From Candidatus Pelagibacter sp. RS39 (GTDB lineage: Bacteria; Pseudomonadota; Alphaproteobacteria; Pelagibacterales; Pelagibacteraceae), in NCBI RefSeq assembly GCF_002101315.1, contig NZ_CP020777.1, forward strand, positions 372,001 to 436,000: a stretch of 64,000 nucleotides of DNA, written 5' to 3'. Shown here piece after piece: positions 54,455 through 61,998 of this stretch. Both the position numbers and the translations under genes were made by a program. Positions within the stretch are counted from its first letter, which is position 1. Each line of letters opens with the position of its first letter. The notes beneath the pieces are model-generated. The model did not search any database and was not told where the DNA came from. It was given only the letters and a program-made list of their open reading frames with translations.

Positions 54455-55308
54455 TAAATTGCTCCTTTTTTCTCAGTAGGTTCTAAGTTGTCGTAATTCC
54501 AGAGTTTTTTACCTGCTACAATTTTTTTCATTTTACTTACATCAAAATTTTCGCCAATCTCAGCAACCTTAAGCTTTCTCTTAAGCCAATCTTGATCACT
54601 TTTAGTTAAATCAGCATCTACTGCATCACTACCATAAGAACCAATTTCTCCACCTACGAAAATTGTCCCATCATACATCGAATCTCCTAGATTTATTCCG
54701 ACATCACCTAATATGATGATTCTACCTCTTTGCATCATAAAGCCAGTAAATGCACCAGCATCACCACCAATAATTATTGTACCACCTTTCATATCAATAC
54801 CTGTTCTTGCACCAACACTGCCTTTACAGATTAAATCTCCACCTCTAATGGCAGCTCCAAAACAAGATCCAGCATTTTTCTCAATTACAACTTTACCTGC
54901 CATTAAGTTTTCTGCACAAGACCATCCAACTCTTCCATTGATACGAACGATTGGACCATCACATGAACCCATTCCAAAATATCCTAAACTTCCCTCAAAA
55001 ATTAAATTTAATTTATTTAATATCCCAACTCCTAAACTATGTTTACCTTGTGGGTTTTTAATAACGATTGTTCCATATCCTTGGCTCATTAAATTATCTA
55101 TTTCTTTATTTGCTTCCGCTGCACTCATGTCTTTTACATCAAGATCAGTTCTTTTATTAAAATCAACATCATGAGTTCCAAAATAATAAAAGTTTTCTGC
55201 CTCATCGGGATTGAAAAATTTTTGTTGAGTTCTTCCTGTTAAAACCTCAGTGTGCATACCCATTGCTTGGGCTTTAGTTTTCTTTGAAACACTTTTTATA
55301 TTTGCCAT
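54454..55308 (-). CDS. mgsB: N-methylglutamate synthase-type subunit B (GXGXG domain)
   Basis: The 284-residue protein is the glutamate-synthase C-terminal beta-helix domain as a separate subunit. Repeats with G-x-x-G-x-G spacing are plain: GYFGMGSCDGPIVRINGRVG, AGKVVIEKNAGSCFGAAIRG, GDLICKGSVGARTGIDMKGG, TIIIGGDAGAFTGFMMQRGR, IIILGDVGINLGDSMYDGTI. This domain has no catalytic residues and holds the complex together. It overlaps mgsA by 13 bases and mgsC by one. Confidence 0.87.
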   Translation of the reverse strand: MANIKSVSKKTKAQAMGMHTEVLTGRTQQKFFNPDEAENFYYFGTHDVDFNKRTDLDVKDMSAAEANKEIDNLMSQGYGTIVIKNPQGKHSLGVGILNKLNLIFEGSLGYFGMGSCDGPIVRINGRVGWSCAENLMAGKVVIEKNAGSCFGAAIRGGDLICKGSVGARTGIDMKGGTIIIGGDAGAFTGFMMQRGRIIILGDVGINLGDSMYDGTIFVGGEIGSYGSDAVDADLTKSDQDWLKRKLKVAEIGENFDVSKMKKIVAGKKLWNYDNLEPTEKKGAI

Positions 55309-56240
55309 ACTTTTACCTCTCCATCGAATGGATCATAAGTATCAATTTCTTGTGGTAAAATTGATCTTATTGCTATTTCTTCTGAACCCATCGCTACTAA
55401 ATCGTCTGACTCATATAAAACTAAAGGCTTTGCCGCCATAGTATCTTTTGCCATTCCTAAAGAATCTTTTGTAGCTACAAAATAAGTAAAAACACCATCT
55501 AATCCAGTAAGAGACTCTTTCATACCCTCTTCAAGAGATGCTCCTTCTCTCATTTTTTCAGCTAAATAAACTGCGATAAGTTCTGAGTCACACTCAGACA
55601 TAAATCTCATTCCTTTATTTTCTAAAGCTCTTCTATTATTCCAGTAATTTGTAAGCTGACCATTATGAACAACTGATACATCGCTAAACGGATAACCCCA
55701 AAATGGGTGAGCAGATTTAATATCTACCCCTGACTCAGTAGCCATTCTAGCGTGACCAATCGCATGAGTACCAACAAGTTTGTCTAGATTATATCTGTCA
55801 CAAACCATTTTGGCATTCCCAAGATCCTTAATAACTTCTAAAGATTTACCCATTGAAAGTATCTCTACTCCTGGAATACTTTCTATTTTTTGTGAAAATT
55901 CTAATAAATCTTTTTTATTATATTCTATTTCGTATCTTAAAGAGTAAGGAAGTATCCTTTCTTCTTTGATAATTTTTGCACCCATTTCATTAAGATAACT
56001 ATCAACAATCTTTTTTCTTTCATCATAAACGGACACATCCTCAGCAACTGATGTACTACCCTCACCAACGTTTTCTCCAACTTTGAAACGCATGATAAAA
56101 TTTTTTCCATCAGTGTCTCCATATAAAGCATAACCCGTAGAGTCTTCTCCTCTATGTTTCAGCGCTTGCAACATACCTTGAAGCTCATGACCAACTTTTG
56201 AAGATTTTCCTCTATGAATTAATCCCGCAATTCCGCACAT
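55296..56240 (-). CDS. mgsA: N-methylglutamate synthase-type subunit A (class II amidotransferase)
   Basis: The 314-residue protein is an Ntn-type glutamine amidotransferase beginning MCGIAGLIHRGKS, with Cys2 as nucleophile after Met removal. LKHRGEDSTGYALYG, GHARMATESGVDIKSAHPFW, VVHNGQLTNYWNNR and SECDSELIAVYLAE are the family's substrate-binding blocks. It releases ammonia or methylamine from glutamine or gamma-glutamylmethylamide for the synthase. AAAGAGGAAAA lies before the start; the glutamine-synthetase-like gene is 24 bases upstream. Confidence 0.87.
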   Translation of the reverse strand: MCGIAGLIHRGKSSKVGHELQGMLQALKHRGEDSTGYALYGDTDGKNFIMRFKVGENVGEGSTSVAEDVSVYDERKKIVDSYLNEMGAKIIKEERILPYSLRYEIEYNKKDLLEFSQKIESIPGVEILSMGKSLEVIKDLGNAKMVCDRYNLDKLVGTHAIGHARMATESGVDIKSAHPFWGYPFSDVSVVHNGQLTNYWNNRRALENKGMRFMSECDSELIAVYLAEKMREGASLEEGMKESLTGLDGVFTYFVATKDSLGMAKDTMAAKPLVLYESDDLVAMGSEEIAIRSILPQEIDTYDPFDGEVKVWQI

Positions 56241-56264
56241 ATACTTTTCCTCTTTCCGTATTTT

Positions 56265-57734
56265 TTATGGTAAACAATCTAGATAAGTATCTAGATCCCA
56301 TTGAGTTGTTGCTCCTAAAAATCTTTCCCATTCATCATTTTTATACCAATGAAAAACTTTATACATTTCATCAGGCATAGCTGATTTAATTACCTCATCT
56401 TCTGATAATCTTTCCAAAGCTTCTCCTAAACTTAAAGGAAGTTTTTTTACATCCTTACCAGCTTTTTGAGCTTCATAAATATTTCTAGATTCAGGATCAG
56501 CTGGTTTCATTTTATTACTTATTCCATGATCACAAGCTTTTAATAATGCAGCACCTAATAAGTAAGGATTATGCATAGAGTCTACTGATCTATATTCAAA
56601 TCTTCCAGGAGCAGAAACTCTTAATCCACAAGTTCTGTTCTGGTATCCCCAGTCAGCATAAACAGGTGCCCAAAAACCTTGATCCCATAATCTTCTATAA
56701 GAATTTACCGTTGAAGATCCTAACGCAGTTAAAGCTGGCAAGTGTTCCATTATACCAGCAATTGATTGTAAACCAATTTTACCTGGTAACTGCATATCTT
56801 TTGTATCAGGCATAAAAGTATTAGTTCCACCTTCAACATAACCAAATACCTCTTCAACAGCCGGTAAAGTTTTATGTCCAAGTTTGTTAGTTTTTACTTT
56901 TCCACCCTTCCATAAAGACATATTAGTATGACAACCACTAGCTGACACACCCATAAAAGGCTTAGTCATGAAACATGCAATTAAGTTATGTTCTCTTGCA
57001 ACTTGAGCACATATTTGTCTATAAGTTGAAAGTCTGTCTGCATTTCGAAGTACATTGTCGTAAGTCCAATTTAATTCTAATTGACCTGGAGCATCTTCAT
57101 GGTCACCTTGAATCATATCTAAACCCATAGCTTTTGAATACTCAATAACCTTCATAAAAACAGGTCTTAAAGATTCAAATTGATCAATATGATAACAGAA
57201 TGGTTTAGAAAAACCTTTTCCAGTAGGCGTTCCATCCTCGTTTTTTGTAAGCCACATCATTTCAGGCTCTGTTCCAACTCTTAACTCAAGTCCATGTTTC
57301 TTCTCAAATTCTTCCATGAAAATTCTTAAATTTCCTCTACAGTCAGAAGTTAAATGTCCACCAGGATTATTTCTCTCTTCTCTGTTTCTGAAACATGTTA
57401 CAAAAACTCTTCCTACTCTTTTGTCCCATGGTAATTGACAAAAAGTTTCTGGATCAGGGATACCAACTAATTCCATTGCTTCAGGTCCATAACCTATATA
57501 ATTATTATGACGATCTAAAAATAAGTTTGCTGTAGCTCCGTATACTAATTGAAAACCTTTTTCTGCTGTTCTTTCCCAATGATCTGCAGGTATTCCTTTA
57601 CCTACAACTCTCCCTGTTACAGAAATAAATTGATAATAGATATAAGTAATTCCTAATTCGTTAATTTTTTCTCTTACTTTTTTAACTTGTTTGTCTCTAC
57701 CTGGTCGGTTTACGTGCTTTTCTAGATCCGTCAT
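56265..57734 (-). CDS. glutamine-synthetase-family ligase, second paralog
   Basis: Start at the ATG at 57734, supported by GAGGGG eight bases upstream and a promoter-like site; the in-frame start 30 bases earlier would cover that SD. The 489-residue protein is a glutamine-synthetase homolog different from the gmaS-like one: FISVTGRVVGKGIPADHWER, GTEPEMMWLTKNEDGTPTGK, IQGDHEDAPGQLELNWTYDN, CFMTKPFMGVSASGCHTNMS, NRTCGLRVSAPGRFEYRSVD. It heads the mgsABC operon, as GlnT-type genes do in rhizobial glx clusters. The amine substrate is not known. Confidence 0.82.
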   Translation of the reverse strand: MTDLEKHVNRPGRDKQVKKVREKINELGITYIYYQFISVTGRVVGKGIPADHWERTAEKGFQLVYGATANLFLDRHNNYIGYGPEAMELVGIPDPETFCQLPWDKRVGRVFVTCFRNREERNNPGGHLTSDCRGNLRIFMEEFEKKHGLELRVGTEPEMMWLTKNEDGTPTGKGFSKPFCYHIDQFESLRPVFMKVIEYSKAMGLDMIQGDHEDAPGQLELNWTYDNVLRNADRLSTYRQICAQVAREHNLIACFMTKPFMGVSASGCHTNMSLWKGGKVKTNKLGHKTLPAVEEVFGYVEGGTNTFMPDTKDMQLPGKIGLQSIAGIMEHLPALTALGSSTVNSYRRLWDQGFWAPVYADWGYQNRTCGLRVSAPGRFEYRSVDSMHNPYLLGAALLKACDHGISNKMKPADPESRNIYEAQKAGKDVKKLPLSLGEALERLSEDEVIKSAMPDEMYKVFHWYKNDEWERFLGATTQWDLDTYLDCLP

Positions 57735-57749
57735 TTTTCCCCTCAATGA

Positions 57750-57777
57750 ATTATATTTTTTCAAGCGTAGCTGAAAA
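57750..57777 (-). promoter_or_regulatory. possible promoter of the ligase-mgsABC operon
   Basis: On the reverse strand: TTTTCA (57777-57772), 16-bp spacer, perfect TATAAT (57755-57750), then the GAGGGG SD. A hairpin-forming repeat TTTTTCA/TGAAAAA overlaps the -35 side. The -35 is weak, so this is tentative. Confidence 0.35.
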
Positions 57778-57802
57778 ATTTATTAGTGTCTAGGCTTAGA
57801 GT

Positions 57803-59128
57803 TTAACTCCAAGGGAACGGACTGTTCGAAGTAGGGTGAAGTTCTCCCTTCTCGTAACGGTTGAATCTAAACGGTTTCAATAAATCACTTTCAGTACCAA
57901 GAATTTCTTTTGCAACAAGCTCTCCAACACCAATCATTTTATAACCATGGTTAGCATCGGCAATCATATATACGTTTTCAAAAAATCTATCAAAGATTGG
58001 AAATGAGTCTGGTGTCATGCATCCAAGACCACCTGATGGACCTTTTCTATATAAATCAGATTTTCCCTCAAATCTTTTTTGGCAATGTGCTAAAGCAGAG
58101 CACCACATATCACTAAACGCATCAGTGGTTTGATACTCTGGAGACTCAATTCCATAAGGATCAACATTTACCTGATCAAAATGTTTTTTAACAATGTAAG
58201 GTGATGTTCCACCCTGAACTCCTAAACCATCAATATCAGGTTTATAATAAATTCCCCAAATTTTATCTGTAATTAATTTTTTTGTTTTGTCTGAATATAA
58301 TGGTGCTGTCGAGTCTACATGAACTACTGGTGGCTGTTTTCCATCATTTGTCTTTAAGAAATCTGGCTCAACACCAATAACACCCTCTTGAAGCATCCAA
58401 TAAGTCCACATATCAGTTACATGCATTTTACCATCTTTACCTTTTATGTTTGCTGTTTTAGGTAATTCCAACATGTTCCAAAAATCTCTAGCCCACGGTC
58501 CTGCTCCAATTACTACTTGTTCACAATCAATTGTGCCTTTATCTGTTTCAACCCCTGTAACCGCTTTACTATTACTTCCTCTTCTAAATCCTGTAACTTT
58601 GACACCTTTCATCACTTGAACACCGTTAGAAGTAGATTTATTTTCTAAAGCTTTAATAGAGTCTTTATTAAATGCGTATCCACCCTTTTTTTCATGAAGA
58701 ATTGAAGTTATACCTTGGGCTTGCCAGTCATCAAACATGCCCTTCATGTATTTCATGCAATCCTTTTCACCCTCTATAAAATCAGATTCATATCCTATTG
58801 CTTTTTGTTGCTCATAAATGCTCGCAACATCTTCATGCATAACCTCAGGTGATATTTGTAAATAACCAACTGGATTATATTTAAATGCTTTTGGATCACT
58901 TTCCCAAACAGAGACTGAGTGGGCCATCAGTTCTCTCATTGCTGGTTGAAAATAATTATTTCTAACTACTCCACATGCAATTCCACTTGCTCCAGCAGCA
59001 GTGTCTTTTTTTTCAAGGACTACAATGTCACCAGGATTTTTATAAGTTTCAGATAATTTCCAAGCAGTACTTAAACCGTGGATACCTCCACCGATTATTA
59101 CTACTTTTGCTTTTGTCGGTAATGACAT
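57803..59128 (-). CDS. FAD-dependent amine oxidoreductase (sarcosine oxidase beta / MgdA-like)
   Basis: Starting at the ATG at 59128 gives 441 residues. The dinucleotide-binding motif VVIIGGGIHGLSTAWKLSET is at the N terminus, with VVLEKKDTAAGASGIACGVV (where SoxB-type proteins bind FAD covalently or tightly), and GPSGGLGCMTPDSFPIFDRF and ANHGYKMIGVGELVAKEIL near the end, as in the DAO superfamily. In an N-methylglutamate pathway the beta subunit of the dehydrogenase is of this family. The usual other subunits (SoxA-, SoxD-, SoxG-like) are absent here, so it may act alone on another N-methyl compound. Confidence 0.8.
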   Translation of the reverse strand: MSLPTKAKVVIIGGGIHGLSTAWKLSETYKNPGDIVVLEKKDTAAGASGIACGVVRNNYFQPAMRELMAHSVSVWESDPKAFKYNPVGYLQISPEVMHEDVASIYEQQKAIGYESDFIEGEKDCMKYMKGMFDDWQAQGITSILHEKKGGYAFNKDSIKALENKSTSNGVQVMKGVKVTGFRRGSNSKAVTGVETDKGTIDCEQVVIGAGPWARDFWNMLELPKTANIKGKDGKMHVTDMWTYWMLQEGVIGVEPDFLKTNDGKQPPVVHVDSTAPLYSDKTKKLITDKIWGIYYKPDIDGLGVQGGTSPYIVKKHFDQVNVDPYGIESPEYQTTDAFSDMWCSALAHCQKRFEGKSDLYRKGPSGGLGCMTPDSFPIFDRFFENVYMIADANHGYKMIGVGELVAKEILGTESDLLKPFRFNRYEKGELHPTSNSPFPWS

Positions 59129-59165
59129 ATGCAAACTTTATTTTTCGTGCGACTTAAATATATAG

Positions 59166-59185
59166 TTTTTTATATATATAAAAAA
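59166..59185 (-). repeat. 20-bp AT-only perfect palindrome
   Basis: Six T, ATATATAT, six A: fully self-complementary over 20 bases, in the 80-base gap between the MarR-like gene and the FAD-oxidoreductase gene. In an AT-rich gap it could arise by chance; it could also be a weak terminator, a promoter element or the operator for the adjacent regulator. Confidence 0.4.
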
Positions 59186-59208
59186 TATAAGTAAAACTTG
59201 TACAAATA

Positions 59209-59559
59209 TTAAAAACTCAGATGTTTTAGTGTTTCTAGATAATTATTGAACTCGTTAATAAAACTTTCACTTGGTTTAATGTGCTTTTTTCTTTGATCAT
59301 TTGAGGTTTTTTCTAAAAAGAAAAAACCTTTTTCACAAGCCTCATTTATCATCAAAGCTGACTTTGGACGCGAAGTTTTAAATAGTTTAGTCTTAAGTTC
59401 CTCAACAGTAAGATTTTCTTTATATTTATATGCATGCATCACTAAAAGCATCATATGATAATGTGAAGGCGATTTTCTAAAAAAGTAATTACTAGAAGTA
59501 TGAGAAAGTTTCATCTGATCTTCCCAAAATTCCAATAAATCCTTTGCTGATTTTGGCAT
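59209..59559 (-). CDS. MarR-like winged-helix regulator
   Basis: The 116-residue protein is a compact helical DNA-binding protein. ENLTVEELKTKLFKTSRPKS followed by ALMINEACEKGFFFLEKT looks like a winged helix-turn-helix, and TSNDQRKKHIKPSESFINEF resembles the D-x-R wing motif with the following C-terminal dimerisation helix of MarR proteins. The start overlaps the tdm stop (TAATG), so it is co-translated with tdm. A regulator of the methylamine genes is the natural inference. Confidence 0.65.
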   Translation of the reverse strand: MPKSAKDLLEFWEDQMKLSHTSSNYFFRKSPSHYHMMLLVMHAYKYKENLTVEELKTKLFKTSRPKSALMINEACEKGFFFLEKTSNDQRKKHIKPSESFINEFNNYLETLKHLSF

Positions 59560-61898
59560 TAGGATCTGACTCTTGTTTTCTTCGGATCGAAATGTGGAAA
59601 CCCAACTACTTTTGCAGCAATTCTTTTTTGATGACCATCTATTTTACCAACCTCAACTTCAGTTCCCTCAATTGAATATTGTGTATCAATTCTACATAAA
59701 GCTATATTTTTATTTAAAGTTGTGGATAAACAACCACTTGTTATTACACCTACCTGAGATCTTCCCACGTGTACACAATCACCATGTCCAGCTGCTTCTT
59801 TACCAATAAGTTCTAGACCCACAAGTTTTTTTTGAGGATTTGCTTTTCTTTCCTTTAAAACTTCTTTACCAATAAAATCCTCCTCTTTAGTTTTCAATGG
59901 AACAGCAAAACCTATTCCAGCCTCAAAAGGATCTTGTTGACCATCAAATTCATTTCCAAATAAAATTAGACCAGCTTCAATTCTAAGTTTATCTAAGGCT
60001 GCAAATCCAGCAGGTATTAAACCCTCATCTTTTCCAGCTTCCATAAGTTTATCCCAAACATCAGATGCATGTTTTGGATGACACCATACTTCAAAACCAA
60101 GTTCACCAGTATATCCAGTTCTTGAAACAATCAATGGAATACCCTGAAGGTTTTCAACTCTACAAATGGTAAATCTAAACCATTCTAACTCTTCAATAGT
60201 TGGTTGTGTTGGTGGAGTAAAAATCATTTTTTTTAATATCTCTCTACTTTTTGGACCTTGTATTGATACGTTACTTATTTGATCTGTTGAATTTTTTACG
60301 TTGACCTTAAAGTTTTTCTTTTTAGCTATTTCTTTAAGCCACTCACCACCATATTCATCCCCACAAATCCATCTAAAACCAGTTTCACTAAGTCTTAATA
60401 ATGTTCCATCATCAAACATCATTCCATTTTCATAACACATTGCAGAATAAACAACCTGACCAACAGCAAGTTTTTTTATATTTCTTGTAAGTGTATAGTT
60501 CATTAATTCTTCAGCATCAGGACCTATAATTTCAAATTTTCTTAAAGAAGATAAGTCAATTAAAACTGCTTTTTCTCTACAAGCGTTGTACTCTTCAACA
60601 ACTCCGTGCTTAGTATAATCATTAGGTAGCCAAAAACCTCTGGCATCGATAAAATTTCTTGTAAGCTTTGATGTCTTTTCGTAAAAGCCAGAGTTTCTAG
60701 TAAGTTTTTTTTCAGAGTCTGTTTTCATTCTAAAAGCAAATGATTTTGAAAATTCTTTTTTTTTATCGTAAGTTCTAACAAAAATATCAGTTGGATTCCA
60801 CGAGTTGCATGCATCTATATCACTAGGACAAGCTGTTGTTCCAATAGTTAAATCTTTTAAAGCCCTGAACATTACATAATCTCCAGGTCTTGCATACGAT
60901 TCATCTGAAATGACTGAATTTAACCCTGTAGCCGAAGTATTAAAAAACAAATTGATAGCTTGCCAACCCTTTTGTTTTTGGACTCCATACTTAGCCATAG
61001 CATTGTTTAAGTTATCAGAACAATTAGCATGACCGAAATAACCAGCATCCTCATAGTATTTTGAAGTACAAGCAAGATTAAATGTATCATGTTTACCTAC
61101 AGTATCTCTTATAACTTCAACCAAGGGCTCATGATCAGTGTCATAAAACTTTGAAAATAAACCAGGACCTGGAAAAGTATTTCCCATAAAAGTTCGAGTG
61201 GTTTGCCAATCAAGACCTTTTTCAATTTTCTTATCAAGTTTTTTTGTATCGAATGCCACAAAATCAGAACACTGTCTTCCAGCCGGACTTATCACTTGAA
61301 TAAAATCTCCCTCCTTAACCTCAAATGAAATGGCGGTTTGCCTTTCTATATTTTCCTCATGTCTAGGCTCATAAATAGGATCAGGAATTATTGATAATTC
61401 TTTGTCATTAACTATTTTATCTCTTTTAATAAATAACGTTAAGTCGCTTGATGGATTTTGTTCAGATACCAGCATATCATTTTGTGGAGCTGCGAAAATA
61501 ACATAGCATTTATCTTTAGATTTTATTTTTATTTTTTCACCACTTGGAGTTTGTTCATCAAACAAAATTGACGATTTAGATTTGTTAATATCTAAGCTTC
61601 TTTTTTTTAACTGAAGGTTTGTTATCAAAGAAGCTTCGTCTTTGCCTTTAAGCAACTCTTTTATAAAACTTTTTTTACAATTTTCTTTTTGATTTAAAAT
61701 TCCAAGTTCAGATTTCCCATCTTTATCAAAACAAATAATTTCACAAATTTGATTTCCTTCTTCATTTATAATTTCTATTTCATCATCAGGAAAAATCTGT
61801 AAGCCAGTAAGACCTCCAGCGTTGACAACATGTCTTTCAACTCCAGGTGGTAAAACATTGAGACCAGGCTCTTTAATATCTAAAGTAGTTTGCGACAT
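59559..61898 (-). CDS. tdm: trimethylamine-N-oxide demethylase (Tdm)-like fusion protein
   Basis: The 779-residue protein has a DUF1989-type N-terminal domain (to about residue 395) and a GcvT-like, tetrahydrofolate-binding C-terminal domain (about 410-779: LIDLSSLRKFEIIGPDAEEL, VSRTGYTGELGFEVWCHP, AGLILFGNEFDGQQDPFEAG). Cys277, Cys293 and Cys357 keep the spacing of the three zinc-binding cysteines known from the Methylocella Tdm (263, 279, 343). Tdm converts TMAO to dimethylamine and formaldehyde, the latter captured by THF. A divergent TmoX/OpuAC-type binding protein fits TMAO use. Another DUF1989-GcvT activity remains possible. Confidence 0.82.
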   Translation of the reverse strand: MSQTTLDIKEPGLNVLPPGVERHVVNAGGLTGLQIFPDDEIEIINEEGNQICEIICFDKDGKSELGILNQKENCKKSFIKELLKGKDEASLITNLQLKKRSLDINKSKSSILFDEQTPSGEKIKIKSKDKCYVIFAAPQNDMLVSEQNPSSDLTLFIKRDKIVNDKELSIIPDPIYEPRHEENIERQTAISFEVKEGDFIQVISPAGRQCSDFVAFDTKKLDKKIEKGLDWQTTRTFMGNTFPGPGLFSKFYDTDHEPLVEVIRDTVGKHDTFNLACTSKYYEDAGYFGHANCSDNLNNAMAKYGVQKQKGWQAINLFFNTSATGLNSVISDESYARPGDYVMFRALKDLTIGTTACPSDIDACNSWNPTDIFVRTYDKKKEFSKSFAFRMKTDSEKKLTRNSGFYEKTSKLTRNFIDARGFWLPNDYTKHGVVEEYNACREKAVLIDLSSLRKFEIIGPDAEELMNYTLTRNIKKLAVGQVVYSAMCYENGMMFDDGTLLRLSETGFRWICGDEYGGEWLKEIAKKKNFKVNVKNSTDQISNVSIQGPKSREILKKMIFTPPTQPTIEELEWFRFTICRVENLQGIPLIVSRTGYTGELGFEVWCHPKHASDVWDKLMEAGKDEGLIPAGFAALDKLRIEAGLILFGNEFDGQQDPFEAGIGFAVPLKTKEEDFIGKEVLKERKANPQKKLVGLELIGKEAAGHGDCVHVGRSQVGVITSGCLSTTLNKNIALCRIDTQYSIEGTEVEVGKIDGHQKRIAAKVVGFPHFDPKKTRVRS

Positions 61899-61918
61899 TT
61901 TTATAATTCTTTTTACAT

Positions 61919-61924
61919 ATTATA
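61919..61924 (-). promoter_or_regulatory. possible -10 element of tdm
   Basis: A perfect TATAAT on the reverse strand, 20 bases before the tdm ATG. No good -35 stands at the proper distance, so it may need an activator or be incidental in AT-rich sequence. Confidence 0.3.
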
Positions 61925-61938
61925 ATTAAATCTTCTAG

Positions 61939-61967
61939 TTGACTATCATTTTACTTAGGCACATACT
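61939..61967 (+). promoter_or_regulatory. promoter of the TmoX/OpuAC-type binding protein
   Basis: TTGACT (61939-61944), 17-bp spacer, CATACT (61962-61967). Start expected at about 61974. The -35 and spacer length are the same as in the promoter of the other binding-protein gene (28618-28646). Confidence 0.55.
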
Positions 61968-61974
61968 AATGGCA

Positions 61975-61986
61975 CTTAATATTAAG
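61975..61986 (+). promoter_or_regulatory. 12-bp perfect palindrome in the binding-protein leader
   Basis: CTTAATATTAAG, seven bases after the -10 and two bases before the SD (AGGGG, 61989-61993). The placement mirrors the palindrome at 28653-28666. Candidate operator. Confidence 0.45.
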
Positions 61987-61998
61987 AAAGGGGAATAA

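Noticed and set aside
54713..55174. A 153-residue forward frame inside mgsB
   Set aside because: It is the complement of the glycine repeats of the GXGXG domain; Pro/Ile-rich composition is the expected mirror of these codons.
61899..61998. A glycine or SAM riboswitch upstream of the TmoX-type gene or tdm
   Set aside because: SAR11 has such riboswitches, but the 100-base gap is taken by promoter elements and shows no paired-helix pattern of those classes.
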